Translations under genes and position numbers: made by a program | Assembly: GCA_000285855.2 (NCBI GenBank) | Contig: HE978651.1 | Coordinates: 2,330,297-2,394,296, forward strand | Origin: Ruminococcus sp. JC304 | GTDB lineage: Bacteria; Bacillota; Clostridia; Lachnospirales; Lachnospiraceae | Reading direction: 5' to 3' | Length of the DNA: 64,000 nt | Notes under the pieces: model-generated | Told to the model about the DNA's origin: nothing | Database searches by the model: none | Seen by the model: the letters and a program-made list of their open reading frames with translations, nothing else | Shown here: positions 8,438 through 17,754 of the stretch, piece by piece | Layout of the letters: each line of letters begins with the position of its first letter | Numbering within the stretch: the first letter of the stretch is position 1

Positions 8438-9256
8438 ATGAAAAAAGGTATATTATGGGACTGTCATATGCATTCTTCTTTTTCTGCAGATTCTGACACT
8501 CCAATGGAAAACATGGTTCTGAAAGCCCTCTCTCTTGGGCTGAAAGGTGTCACTTTTACCGAACATCTGGATCCCGATTATCCTTCCACTCCGGAATCTC
8601 TTGATTTTTCTCTGGATCTATTTTCCTACAGGAAAGAGCTACTCCGGCTGCAGGAAATCTATAAGGATAAAATACAGCTTCGTTTCGGCATTGAGCTTGG
8701 GCTCCAGCCCCAGCTTGAAAAATATTTCCGCAAGCTGACAGAGGATACTCCCTTTGACTTTGTAATCGGATCCTCCCATGTAGTCCATGGGTATGACCCT
8801 TATTATCCTGATTTTTTTGAAGGACGCAAAGAATTCCGATGTTATATGGAATATTTTGAATCCATCCTGGAGAATCTGTCTGTTTACCATGGTTTTGATG
8901 TCTATGGACATCTTGACTATGTTGTCAGATACGGTCCTAACAAAAACCGCGAATATTCATACGGACGGTACAAAGATATCCTGGACGAAATTCTGAAGAA
9001 ACTGATTTCCATGAATAAAGGAATTGAATTGAATGCCGGCGGATACCATTATGGTCTGGGAGAGCCAAATCCCTGCATCGACGTCATTCGCCGATACAGA
9101 GAGCTGGGCGGTGAAATCATCACTGTAGGTGCCGATGCCCACACCCCGGATAAAATCGCCTGGGAATTTGCCAAAGCCGCAAACGTATTAAGCGACTGCG
9201 GATTCCGTTATTATACAGTTTTCAAAAACCGTAGTCCTGAATTTCTTCCTCTGTAA
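8438..9256 (+). CDS. hisJ: PHP-family histidinol-phosphatase
   Basis: Probably removes phosphate from histidinol phosphate. The 272-residue product has the PHP metal motifs: DCHMHSSFSADSD at the N-terminus (His10, His12), TEHLD, a GIELG segment, GSSHVVHG, DVYGHLD and the final GADAH. ACAGGAGG precedes the ATG. No other his genes are near, so the substrate could differ from histidinol phosphate; the phosphatase family call is firm. It ends 1 bp from the convergent P-type ATPase gene. Confidence 0.85.
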   Translation: MKKGILWDCHMHSSFSADSDTPMENMVLKALSLGLKGVTFTEHLDPDYPSTPESLDFSLDLFSYRKELLRLQEIYKDKIQLRFGIELGLQPQLEKYFRKLTEDTPFDFVIGSSHVVHGYDPYYPDFFEGRKEFRCYMEYFESILENLSVYHGFDVYGHLDYVVRYGPNKNREYSYGRYKDILDEILKKLISMNKGIELNAGGYHYGLGEPNPCIDVIRRYRELGGEIITVGADAHTPDKIAWEFAKAANVLSDCGFRYYTVFKNRSPEFLPL

Positions 9257-9257
9257 T

Positions 9258-11711
9258 TTATTTTTGTACTCTGTCAAGAAATCTGGCAAAAAAGCCTTTT
9301 TCTGCATCTTCCTTATCCAGAGACTTCGCATAAATTTTTCTGATCCATTCAGTGAGCGCATCAATGACGATAGGAGAAAATGTCATCAGCAGAAATACAA
9401 GAATGATCATTCCAAATTCCAGGGATCCAAGGGTCAGAAGATTCTGCAGGATGACTGCACTTCCGAAAAATATAAACTGCATTCCATATATAATCGTCTT
9501 TCTGTAGGTATTCAGCGGAGAATATACCGTACGCAGGGCAGACATATAATTCCATCCGGTTACCAGCACACATGCTGTATTAAGCATTATAGTTGAATGA
9601 TAAACATTCTGGCAAACCAGCATAATGGTAAATACACATCCTGTAATCGTAACTGCAGCAGGAAATGCATTCATAAATACATGTCTCAGGAAAGTATGGT
9701 CAATCTTATTGTAATTATTCTCCTGTGTCAGCAAAAAGGTAGGAATTCCCACTGCACAGGCACTGATCAGCGACATCTGTATCGGTTCAAATGGATATGC
9801 ACTTCCAAAAAAGATAGTGATCAGTGCAAGCATTACAGAGAACATTGTCTTGATCAGAAACATGGACGCTGCACTTCGGATATTATTTACTACCCTGCGT
9901 CCCTGATTCACAATATGAGGCATGGCCGCAAAATTGGAATCCAACAGCACCACATTGGCAATATTCTTGGCTGCATCACTTCCTGCTGCCATGGCAATAC
10001 TGCAGTCTGCTTCCTTCAATGCCAGAACATCATTTACACCATCACCAGTCATGGCAACTGTATGCTTCTGGGATTGCAATGCCTGTACCATCTGCTTTTT
10101 CTGCTGAGGAGTAACACGTCCAAAGACACTGTACTCAGCCACAGCCTTCTGCATTTCCTCCGGAGTAGTGATCGTTGTTGCATCAATATAACGATCCCCA
10201 TTCTTAAGACCTGCTCTCTTTGCAATTGCAGCTACTGTAACCGGATCATCACCGGAGATCACTTTCAGATCCACACCCTGGCTGTCGAAAAAGGCAAGGG
10301 TATCCGGTGCTTCCTGCCTGATCACATCTGTAATAAGAATGAAAGCTATGGGCTGCAGCCCCTCCGGAAGCTTCATTTCCTGTGCCTGTTGTTCGCTGTG
10401 AGCCAGCACAAGTACACGCATTCCAGACTGGGCATAACCGGCACAGGCTGCTGTAAGCTGTTCATTTCCCTCCGGAAACAGAAACTGGGCAGCACCCATC
10501 AGATAAGTTCCCTGTCCTTCAAAAACAGCACCACTGTATTTCCTGTCCGATGAAAACGGAATAGCATGTACCGGCTTCATATCCTTTCTGACAGGAAAGC
10601 GCTGACGCAGAGCATCTGCTGTAGCATTCTGGTCTGTTAATACATTCATCAGATTTCCCATAACATAATCCACATTTTTCAATGCTGCCTGATCTTCTTC
10701 GGAAATCTGTTCTGTACTTTCTGTATTTTCTGCAGCTTCCGTCTCTTCTGCAATCCTCTCAGAATCCTCTTCTGTTTTATATAATTTCACACTGTCCACA
10801 CACATGGTACCTTCTGTGATGGTTCCTGTTTTGTCCAGACACAAAGTGTCTACCCTAGCCAGAGTCTCAATACAATAAAGCTCCTGAACCAGTGTTTTTT
10901 TTGTTGCCAGCACCAGAGAGCCCAAAGTCAAAGCCACACTGGTAAGAAGCACCAGTCCTTCCGGTATCATACCCAAAACTGCTGCTACCATATTGACCAC
11001 TGAATCTTTCAGGCTGTCCCCAACAATATAATATTGCTTATAAAACAGTAATGCACCCAGGGGAACAATAATAATACTGATCACCTTCAAAATTGCATTC
11101 AGTGAATTACGAAGTTCTGAATTATGGCGTTTAAACTCCTTGGCTTCACTGGTGATTTTCGATGCATAGTTGTCCTTGCCCACATGAATCACCTGGCAGC
11201 AGGCCTCTCCTGATGTCACAAAGCTGCCTGAATACAGCTCATCTCCTGTATTTTTCACCAGGTTATCTGACTCTCCGGTAAGAAGTGACTCATTTACCTC
11301 CAGAGTTCCCTCCAGCATTTTTGCGTCTGCCGGAATCTGATCTCCTGTTTTTAAAAATATCAGATCATCCTGCACCAGCTTCTCTGTAGAAATACTCCAC
11401 TTTTTGCCATCACGCAGCACTACCGTTTTGCTCTCAGTGAGAATTGCCAGCTTGTCAATGGTTTTCTTTGCACGTACCTCCTGAATAATACCGATCACAG
11501 TGTTGATCAGAATAATTCCCACAAACATGGAATTCTTATACGACCTTACACACAATACCAGCACCAGAAGCACAAGGTTCAAAAAGTTAAAAAAAGTTAA
11601 GGTGTTTTCCCTTATGATCTGTTTATATGTCCTGGTATTAGGATTTTCATTGGCATTAACCAGCCCCTGTTCAATTCTCTCCTGTACTTGTTCACTTGTA
11701 AGTCCTGTCAT
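9258..11711 (-). CDS. P-type cation-transporting ATPase
   Basis: An 817-residue ATP-driven membrane transporter. Visible motifs are LTGES in the actuator domain (about residue 145), PEGL in transmembrane helix 4, the phosphorylation site DKTGT (about 290), and TGDGVND in the hinge. About ten hydrophobic segments are present. No N-terminal metal-binding CxxC domain is seen, so it is not a copper/zinc type. The transmembrane-4 PEGL and overall form recall the poorly characterised Exp7-like subfamily; the ion is not predictable. A glutamate-rich insert follows the phosphorylation site (about residues 305-345). Single gene, no operon partners. Confidence 0.88.
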   Translation of the reverse strand: MTGLTSEQVQERIEQGLVNANENPNTRTYKQIIRENTLTFFNFLNLVLLVLVLCVRSYKNSMFVGIILINTVIGIIQEVRAKKTIDKLAILTESKTVVLRDGKKWSISTEKLVQDDLIFLKTGDQIPADAKMLEGTLEVNESLLTGESDNLVKNTGDELYSGSFVTSGEACCQVIHVGKDNYASKITSEAKEFKRHNSELRNSLNAILKVISIIIVPLGALLFYKQYYIVGDSLKDSVVNMVAAVLGMIPEGLVLLTSVALTLGSLVLATKKTLVQELYCIETLARVDTLCLDKTGTITEGTMCVDSVKLYKTEEDSERIAEETEAAENTESTEQISEEDQAALKNVDYVMGNLMNVLTDQNATADALRQRFPVRKDMKPVHAIPFSSDRKYSGAVFEGQGTYLMGAAQFLFPEGNEQLTAACAGYAQSGMRVLVLAHSEQQAQEMKLPEGLQPIAFILITDVIRQEAPDTLAFFDSQGVDLKVISGDDPVTVAAIAKRAGLKNGDRYIDATTITTPEEMQKAVAEYSVFGRVTPQQKKQMVQALQSQKHTVAMTGDGVNDVLALKEADCSIAMAAGSDAAKNIANVVLLDSNFAAMPHIVNQGRRVVNNIRSAASMFLIKTMFSVMLALITIFFGSAYPFEPIQMSLISACAVGIPTFLLTQENNYNKIDHTFLRHVFMNAFPAAVTITGCVFTIMLVCQNVYHSTIMLNTACVLVTGWNYMSALRTVYSPLNTYRKTIIYGMQFIFFGSAVILQNLLTLGSLEFGMIILVFLLMTFSPIVIDALTEWIRKIYAKSLDKEDAEKGFFARFLDRVQK

Positions 11712-11846
11712 TTTTACCTCCAGCCTTATTCTTATATCTTTTATAATAACACAGGGCAGATGATAATAATCACCCGCCCCACTTTTTTCACTCTATATAA
11801 CGAACAAACTCCTTTTATGGATTCAGGCTGCCGGAAGTTTATCTGA

Positions 11847-12296
11847 TCAATATTCTTCCTCTTCAGCTTCTTCGCCTTCATGAATATCAGATTTCGGTTT
11901 TTTCAGGCCCTCAATCTCAATATGATGCTTCTGTGCATAGTCCCACAGCGCAGCATGAATTGCTTCCTCCGCAAGCAAGGAGCAATGAACTTTTACAGGT
12001 GGAAGTCCATCCAGAGCTTCCATAACTGCTTTGTTTGTAACCTGCATAGCTTCTTCGATTGTCTTACCCTTTACCATCTCTGTAGCCATACTGCTGGTTG
12101 CAACCGCTGCACCGCATCCAAAGGTTTTGAATTTACAGTCTTTGATAATATGTGTTTCATCATCAATATCAAGAAAAATTCTCATGATATCTCCACATTT
12201 TGCATTACCTACTGTACCTACACCACTTGCGTCTTCTATTTCTCCAACATTACGGGGATGCTGGAAATGATCCATTACTTTCTCACTATAAGCCAT
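11847..12296 (-). CDS. iscU: iron-sulfur cluster scaffold protein IscU/NifU-like
   Basis: Scaffold on which IscS sulfur and iron are assembled into 2Fe-2S clusters. The 149-residue product has the three conserved cysteines C34 (NAKCGD), C61 (FGCGAA) and C105 (VHCSLLAEEA). It ends with an acidic tail (EGEEAEEEEY). The ATG follows AGGAGG; an ATG 6 codons earlier is less well placed. It is the third gene of an iscR-iscS-iscU operon, 30 bp after iscS. Confidence 0.95.
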   Translation of the reverse strand: MAYSEKVMDHFQHPRNVGEIEDASGVGTVGNAKCGDIMRIFLDIDDETHIIKDCKFKTFGCGAAVATSSMATEMVKGKTIEEAMQVTNKAVMEALDGLPPVKVHCSLLAEEAIHAALWDYAQKHHIEIEGLKKPKSDIHEGEEAEEEEY

Positions 12297-12326
12297 TGTT
12301 CTTCCTCCTGACAAGTACTTTTATAA

Positions 12327-13511
12327 TTATTTATGTTTTTTTACAAAATCTTCATATAATGGAGACATATTTCTCAAATGTTCTACAATTTCTTTCAGTC
12401 TGTCGATAACAAAATCCACATCTTCCATAGTTGTTTCTTCGCTGAGTGTCATACGCAGAGAACCATGTGCGATCTCATGAGGCAGGCCAATTGCCAGCAG
12501 TACATGGGATGGATCCAGAGATCCTGATGTACAAGCAGAGCCGCTGGATGCACAGATGCCGTAATTATCAAGCATCAGAAGCAGGGATTCACCCTCTACA
12601 AACTGAAAGCTCACATTAATATTATTCGGAAGTCTCTTTACACGATCTCCGTTTACCTTTACATAAGGAATTTCCGTTTCAATCCTCTGGATCATATGAT
12701 CTCTGATCTGGATTTCCTTAGCTGTACGTTCTTTCATGGATGCATTTGCTCTGGCAGCAGCTGCACCATAACCTACGATTCCCGGAACATTTTCTGTACC
12801 TGCACGACGCTTACGTTCCTGTGCTCCGCCATGTACAAAGGAACGGATTTTCACACCCTTGCGGATATAAAGGAAACCGATTCCTTTTGGTCCGTTGATC
12901 TTATGTCCGCTGGAGCTTAACATATCAATGTTACACTCATCCACATTGATTGGAACCTGGCAGAATGCCTGAACTGCATCTGTATGGAAAAGAATTCCGT
13001 GTTCCTTTGCAATACGGCCAATCTCTTTGATCGGCTGGATAGTTCCGATCTCGTTGTTTGCAAACATCACAGAAATCAGAATCGTCTCCGGTGTGATTGC
13101 TTTCTCAAGTTCATCAAGCTTTACAATACCATTCTCATCAACATCCAGGTATGTGATCTTTGCTCCACGTTCTTTTTCCAGATACTCACAGGTATGCAGG
13201 ATGGCATGATGCTCGATCTTAGTTGTGATAATGTGATTTCCCTTGGATTTATATGCTTCAAAAGCAGCTTTCAGTGCCCAGTTGTCAGACTCTGAACCTC
13301 CTGCTGTAAAATAAATTTCCTCTTTTTTTGCACCGAGAACCTCTGCAATCTGTTCTCTTCCTCTGGTAATAGCTTCTTTACTCTTTCCGGCAAAATCGTA
13401 GATGCTGGATGGGTTTCCGTAATATTCTGAAAAATACGGCATCATTGCCTGAACAACCTCAGGCGCTGTCTTTGTTGTCGCAGCATTATCCAGATAGATC
13501 ATTTTTCCCAT
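12327..13511 (-). CDS. iscS: cysteine desulfurase (IscS/NifS group)
   Basis: Pyridoxal-phosphate enzyme that takes sulfur from cysteine for iron-sulfur cluster assembly. The 394-residue product has the cofactor lysine K204 (SSGHKINGPKG), the phosphate-binding SESDNWAL region, and the active-site cysteine C327 in the SSGSACTSGS loop of group I enzymes. The start MGKMIYLDNAATT is preceded by AGGAGG. Middle gene of the isc operon. Confidence 0.96.
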   Translation of the reverse strand: MGKMIYLDNAATTKTAPEVVQAMMPYFSEYYGNPSSIYDFAGKSKEAITRGREQIAEVLGAKKEEIYFTAGGSESDNWALKAAFEAYKSKGNHIITTKIEHHAILHTCEYLEKERGAKITYLDVDENGIVKLDELEKAITPETILISVMFANNEIGTIQPIKEIGRIAKEHGILFHTDAVQAFCQVPINVDECNIDMLSSSGHKINGPKGIGFLYIRKGVKIRSFVHGGAQERKRRAGTENVPGIVGYGAAAARANASMKERTAKEIQIRDHMIQRIETEIPYVKVNGDRVKRLPNNINVSFQFVEGESLLLMLDNYGICASSGSACTSGSLDPSHVLLAIGLPHEIAHGSLRMTLSEETTMEDVDFVIDRLKEIVEHLRNMSPLYEDFVKKHK

Positions 13512-13579
13512 TTTCTTATCCTCCTGATTTATTCATAGTATATTCGCAACTGTAAAGTATCTTCACTGTTACGAATCCT

Positions 13580-14014
13580 TTACCCTTTTTTCTCACGTGC
13601 TATTCGGCTTTCTTCGATCAGTTCGCCAAGCATCAGAGTATCTACTGCATTTGTAATACTGTCATTAATTCTCTTCCAGACATTCTTTGCCACACATACA
13701 TCACTTCCGTGGCAGGTTCCGTCATTCTCAATCCCCGGGCAGACCGCAGCCTCCAGACCACCTTCCAGTACACGAAGAATATCACCTACTGAGATTTCCT
13801 CTGCCGGTCTGCCAAGGCGGTAACCTCCATATGCTCCTCTGCTGCTTGTCACGAGCCCCGCTTTTTTCAGCATGGCCATGAGCTGCTCAAGATAGCTTAC
13901 AGAGATGTCCTGTCTTTCTGCAATACTCTGTAATGACACGGTTTCATTCTCACTGTGCAGTCCCAGATCTATTAACGCTTTCAAGCCATATCTGGCTCTT
14001 GTTGACAGTTTCAT
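13580..14014 (-). CDS. iscR: Rrf2-family iron-sulfur regulator (IscR-like)
   Basis: A 144-residue winged-helix regulator that probably senses cluster status and controls the isc operon it heads. It has the typical start MKLSTRARYGLKALIDL and three cysteines C92, C101, C107 (C-x8-C-x5-C) that can hold a 2Fe-2S cluster. The promoter TTGACA-N17-TAAAGT lies just upstream, in a 123-bp gap shared with the divergent flippase gene. Confidence 0.92.
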   Translation of the reverse strand: MKLSTRARYGLKALIDLGLHSENETVSLQSIAERQDISVSYLEQLMAMLKKAGLVTSSRGAYGGYRLGRPAEEISVGDILRVLEGGLEAAVCPGIENDGTCHGSDVCVAKNVWKRINDSITNAVDTLMLGELIEESRIAREKKG

Positions 14015-14061
14015 TTTTTCACCTCATTTAATTCCCAGTGTTTCCCTCGGATTTCATGATT

Positions 14062-14090
14062 ACTTTATCAAAAACAAATTGTTCTGTCAA
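14062..14090 (-). promoter_or_regulatory. sigma-A promoter of the isc operon
   Basis: Minus-strand TTGACA, 17-bp spacer, TAAAGT, starting about 50 bp before iscR. A short palindrome AGGAATTGTTCCT lies a little upstream (about 14120-14132) beside the divergent gene; whether it is an IscR site is untested. Confidence 0.6.
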
Positions 14091-14137
14091 GGCTGTTTTT
14101 CACATATATTGACAAAAAAAAGGAATTGTTCCTGAAT

Positions 14138-15469
14138 ATGTCCAAAAAGCTCTTTATCAGAGGAACCCTGCTGCTTACCTTCAGTGGATTACTGAGCAGG
14201 CTGGCAGGCTTCTTTTACAGAATATTCCTTTCCCATACCATTGGTGCGCAGGGGCTGGGAATTTTCCAGCTTACAGTTCCCCTGCAGCTTCTGTTTATGT
14301 CCCTGTGTGCTTCCGGAATTCAGACAGGAATTTCCCGTCTTACTGCTTCTGCCAAAGCAAAAAATCACAGCCATCAAAAAGGAGACTACTTTGTCTGCGG
14401 TGCAGTTTTTTCTGTTGTGCTGTCTGTTATTCTGGCCTGTCAGCTCTGTTTCTTCGGAGATTTCTGGTCGAAAGAAATATTAAAAGAACCTCAGACTCTG
14501 GGTCTGCTCCGGCTGCTTGCTTTTTCCCTTCCTCCGGCCACTCTTCATGTCTGTATAAACAGCTATTATTTCGGTATCAAAAAAGCCGGGATTCCATCTG
14601 CCATCCAGCTCCTGGAACAGTTTTCCAGAATTGGTGGCTGTTATCTTATATACCGAATCCTTATCTCACAGAAACGTCCTGCAACCCCGCTGATTGCAGC
14701 CGGCGGAAACCTGATTGGAGAAGCTGTGGCCGCGTTTCTCTCATTATTTCTTATCAGTATGCATTTTCATCTTGATAAATATACTTTTTTCTGCCAATCC
14801 CCAAAAGCAGGTCTGCTGTTGAAAAAATTTTTTAATACTTTAAAAAAACTTTTTCCTATATCTGTTCCCCTTACCCTAAACAAAGTTCTGCTCACAGTAC
14901 TTGCAGGCATAGAGGTTCTGTTAATTCCCAACAGACTGCGGTTATCCGGTTTAAGCAGATCCGATTCTCTTGAAATATATGGAATTTTTACAGGTATGGC
15001 ACTGCCACTGATTTTATTTCCCTCTACCCTTACGAACTCCGTATCGGTCATGCTGCTGCCCTCCATTGCCGAACTCCAGGCACTGGGCTGTCAAAAACGG
15101 ATTCATTATGTGATCCGCCGTACCCTTGGATGCTGTACAGTTCTGGGAACCGGATGTATGTTTCTGTTTTTTATTATGGGGCAATTTTTAGGAACTTTTT
15201 TATTTCACAATACCACTGCCGGCATCTGCATTCAGGCTCTGTCCTTTGTCTGCCCTTTTTTGTACCTAAACACAACGCTCACCAGTATTCTGAACGGTCT
15301 TGGAAAGTCCGGCCTCTGCCTGCTCTACAGCAGTATCAGTATTTGTATCCGCGTTGCTTTTGTTCTGCTTGTCATACCCCTTCTTGGAATCCGGGGATAT
15401 TTCTGCGGACTTCTTTTAAGCGAAATGCTTCTGACTATTTTACTTTTGGTATCGACATTCCGATTGTAA
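14138..15469 (+). CDS. SpoVB/MurJ-like polysaccharide flippase
   Basis: A 443-residue integral membrane protein of the MOP exporter superfamily, with about 12 hydrophobic segments. The start SKKLFIRGTLLLTFSGLLSRLAGFFYR and QGLGIFQLTVPLQLL are typical of the SpoVB group, which moves lipid-linked sugar intermediates during cortex or wall synthesis. The ATG at 14138 is chosen; an in-frame TTG at 14126 overlaps the ribosome site. DAHP synthase follows after 49 bp on the same strand. Lower GC and many CTT/TTT codons reflect the hydrophobic content. Confidence 0.8.
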   Translation: MSKKLFIRGTLLLTFSGLLSRLAGFFYRIFLSHTIGAQGLGIFQLTVPLQLLFMSLCASGIQTGISRLTASAKAKNHSHQKGDYFVCGAVFSVVLSVILACQLCFFGDFWSKEILKEPQTLGLLRLLAFSLPPATLHVCINSYYFGIKKAGIPSAIQLLEQFSRIGGCYLIYRILISQKRPATPLIAAGGNLIGEAVAAFLSLFLISMHFHLDKYTFFCQSPKAGLLLKKFFNTLKKLFPISVPLTLNKVLLTVLAGIEVLLIPNRLRLSGLSRSDSLEIYGIFTGMALPLILFPSTLTNSVSVMLLPSIAELQALGCQKRIHYVIRRTLGCCTVLGTGCMFLFFIMGQFLGTFLFHNTTAGICIQALSFVCPFLYLNTTLTSILNGLGKSGLCLLYSSISICIRVAFVLLVIPLLGIRGYFCGLLLSEMLLTILLLVSTFRL

Positions 15470-15518
15470 TGGTTTATACTTCTGAATGCCGACAAAAGAT
15501 TTAAAGGAGATACAAACC

Positions 15519-16550
15519 ATGGGATTCGATTTCATAAAAAAATTACCGACCCCTGAAGAAATCCGCAATCAATTTCCTATTGATGCAGAACTTCAGGCAA
15601 TCAAAGATGCCCGCGACAAAGAACTTAAAGATGTTTTTACAGGCAAATCTGATAAATTTCTCGCAATCATTGGTCCATGTTCCGCAGACAATGAAGATGC
15701 AGTGCTAGACTATCTGACCAGACTTCGCAAAGTCCAGGAGAAAATTGCTGATAAAGTTATCATTGTGCCCCGCGTCTATACCAATAAGCCGCGTACCACA
15801 GGCGAAGGATACAAAGGTATGGTACATCAGCCAGATCCGGAAAAACAGCCAAATCTCCTTGCAGGTCTTATTGCGATCCGCAAAATGCATATCCACGCTA
15901 TTCGGACCAGTGGAATGACCTGCGCAGACGAAATGTTATACCCTGAGAATTACCGTTATCTTTCAGACCTTCTTTCCTATGTTGCTGTAGGTGCACGTTC
16001 CGTAGAGGATCAGCAGCACCGCCTGACTGTCAGCGGCATGGACGTTCCTGCAGGTATGAAAAATCCTACAAGCGGCGATTTATCTGTTATGCTCAACTCT
16101 GTGGTAGCAGCACAGGGTGGACATCGTTTTATTTACAGAAGCTGGGAAGTGGAAACCACCGGTAATGAACTTGCTCATACCATTCTCCGGGGTGCGGTCA
16201 ATAAACACGGAGAAACTATTCCCAATTATCATTACGAAGACCTCCGACTCCTCCTGGAAAAATATCAGCAGAAAAATTTGAAAAACCCTGCAGTAATCGT
16301 AGATACCAACCATTCTAATTCCAACAAACAGTATGAGCAGCAGGTGCGAATTGCAAAAGAGGTTCTTCACAGCCGTCTCGTTGACCCGGAAATCCGTACT
16401 CTGGTAAAAGGACTTATGATCGAAAGCTATATCGAACCAGGCAACCAGAAGATCGGCTGCGATCACATATATGGCAAATCTATTACTGATCCTTGTCTGG
16501 GATGGGAAGAATCAGAAAAACTTCTGTATACTATCGCAGAAATGTGCTGA
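15519..16550 (+). CDS. aroF: 3-deoxy-7-phosphoheptulonate (DAHP) synthase, type I
   Basis: Condenses phosphoenolpyruvate and erythrose-4-phosphate, the first step of aromatic amino acid synthesis. The 343-residue product has the AroFGH-type motifs IIGPCSADN, VPRVYTNKPRTTGEGYKG, AIRTSGMTCADEML and VDTNHSNSNKQ. The start MGFDFIKKL follows AAAGGAG; an upstream ATG at 15486 lacks a ribosome site. No chorismate mutase domain is fused. Feedback specificity (Phe/Tyr/Trp) cannot be read off. A bidirectional terminator follows. Confidence 0.94.
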   Translation: MGFDFIKKLPTPEEIRNQFPIDAELQAIKDARDKELKDVFTGKSDKFLAIIGPCSADNEDAVLDYLTRLRKVQEKIADKVIIVPRVYTNKPRTTGEGYKGMVHQPDPEKQPNLLAGLIAIRKMHIHAIRTSGMTCADEMLYPENYRYLSDLLSYVAVGARSVEDQQHRLTVSGMDVPAGMKNPTSGDLSVMLNSVVAAQGGHRFIYRSWEVETTGNELAHTILRGAVNKHGETIPNYHYEDLRLLLEKYQQKNLKNPAVIVDTNHSNSNKQYEQQVRIAKEVLHSRLVDPEIRTLVKGLMIESYIEPGNQKIGCDHIYGKSITDPCLGWEESEKLLYTIAEMC

Positions 16551-16589
16551 GTAAAGCGGACATTCGCAATCCGCTTCGCTACTTGCTCA

Positions 16590-16621
16590 TGAACACAGTC
16601 GCTTCGCGATATCTGCGTTCA
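16590..16621. repeat. nested palindromic hairpin downstream of aroF
   Basis: Stem TGAAC-CAG / CTG-GTTCA (one mismatch each side) enclosing TCGC/GCGA. A second small hairpin (GCGGA/TCCGC) lies just before it near 16557-16575. Both resemble degenerate repeat debris; no copy was recognised elsewhere with confidence. Confidence 0.4.
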
Positions 16622-16627
16622 AAAAAA

Positions 16628-16658
16628 GATCCACCAGTTAACCTGGCGGATCTTTTTT
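16628..16658. terminator. bidirectional terminator between aroF and xerD
   Basis: Stem GATCCACCAG / CTGGCGGATC with a TTAAC loop, one mismatch, flanked by A7 on one side and T6 on the other, so it works for both convergent genes. The xerD stop codon lies in the T-tract. Confidence 0.9.
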
Positions 16659-17541
16659 AATGACGGGGATGAGATTTCATATATACATCCCGCATTTTAT
16701 TTACACTCATTCCCAGATAAATCTGGGTCGTGGAAATATCCGAATGTCCCAGCATTTCCTGCACACTGCGGATATCAGCACCATTTTGAAGCATATGGAC
16801 TGCAAAAGAATGTCTCAATGTATGGGGAGTAATATCCCCCCTAATCCCTGCAGCATCTGCATACCCCTTCAGTACCTTCCAGAATCCCTGTCTGCTCATA
16901 GCTTTACCTGAACAATTGGTAAACAACGCTGTTTCTTCTTTGTTCTCAACGAAAGCAGGTCTGGACACTGCCATATATTTCTCCAGTGCCTTTTTGCAGG
17001 GAATTCCTATGGGTATAATTCTCTCTTTTTCATGATCATGACAAATCACATAGCCCAGCTGCAGGTTTACATCCGAAACCTGCAAATGAAGCATCTCACT
17101 CACTCTCATTCCTGTAGCATATAAAAGTTCCAGCATCGCACTGTCTCTAATGCCTTTTACATTTTCACGGTCAGGCTTCTGCAATAATCTGTCTACTTCC
17201 TCCACAGTAAGAATCTCCGGTGCTTTTTTTTCTACCTTTGGAGGTTTCAGATTCTCTGCCGGATCACTGGTGATCACACCTTCCTTCCAGAGAAATTGAA
17301 AAAATGCCCTGATCGATGCCACGCTTCTGGATATAGAGGCAGCTGCAAATTTCTCCCTCTCCATATAGCTTATATATCCTTCCAGCTCCAGTTCTTTTAC
17401 CTCTGCCACAGACATAACGCCACGATTTTTCAGAAAATCCCACATTTTTTTCAGATCACGCTGATAAGACATTTCTGTATTTATTGATGTTTTCTTTATA
17501 TCATGCAAATATGCAATAAATTCTCTAATTTCCAGTTCCAT
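16657..17541 (-). CDS. xerD: site-specific tyrosine recombinase XerD
   Basis: Resolves chromosome dimers at dif with XerC. The 294-residue product has the N-terminal SAM-like core-binding domain (about 1-85) and catalytic residues Arg146 (ATGMRVSEM), His240 and Arg243 (HTLRHSFA), His266 (LGHSDIS) and Tyr275 (TQIYLG). It follows spoIIM on the same strand, an arrangement also known in Bacillus, but has its own TTGATT-N17-TATAAT promoter. Confidence 0.93.
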   Translation of the reverse strand: MELEIREFIAYLHDIKKTSINTEMSYQRDLKKMWDFLKNRGVMSVAEVKELELEGYISYMEREKFAAASISRSVASIRAFFQFLWKEGVITSDPAENLKPPKVEKKAPEILTVEEVDRLLQKPDRENVKGIRDSAMLELLYATGMRVSEMLHLQVSDVNLQLGYVICHDHEKERIIPIGIPCKKALEKYMAVSRPAFVENKEETALFTNCSGKAMSRQGFWKVLKGYADAAGIRGDITPHTLRHSFAVHMLQNGADIRSVQEMLGHSDISTTQIYLGMSVNKMRDVYMKSHPRH

Positions 17542-17589
17542 AGTGTGCTACTTTCCGCTCCTGATTTTGTTTCTCAATATTGCATATGT

Positions 17590-17618
17590 ATTATACTGTT
17601 AATTTGACATAAAATCAA
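17590..17618 (-). promoter_or_regulatory. sigma-A promoter for xerD
   Basis: Minus-strand TTGATT, 17-bp spacer, perfect TATAAT, about 50 bp before the xerD start. It gives vegetative expression independent of the upstream sporulation gene. Confidence 0.75.
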
Positions 17619-17754
17619 ACCTTTTTTTATTCTGAAATCCAGTAAAATCAAGGCTTTTCGGGGAATTCTACCACATATCGGATATTTTATGACAACCCGC
17701 ACAAAATATTGTAAAAATTTTTTATATCTGGCGAATACTGCCTGATTCCTGTGA

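Noticed and set aside
9597-10553. 318-codon open frame opposite the P-type ATPase
   Set aside because: Shadow of a highly conserved gene, rich in Cys/His/Ser from reversed codons, no ribosome site.
16657-17541. Tyrosine recombinase as an integrase of a mobile island
   Set aside because: Length, motifs and position after spoIIM fit chromosomal XerD; no att-like repeats or cargo genes flank it.
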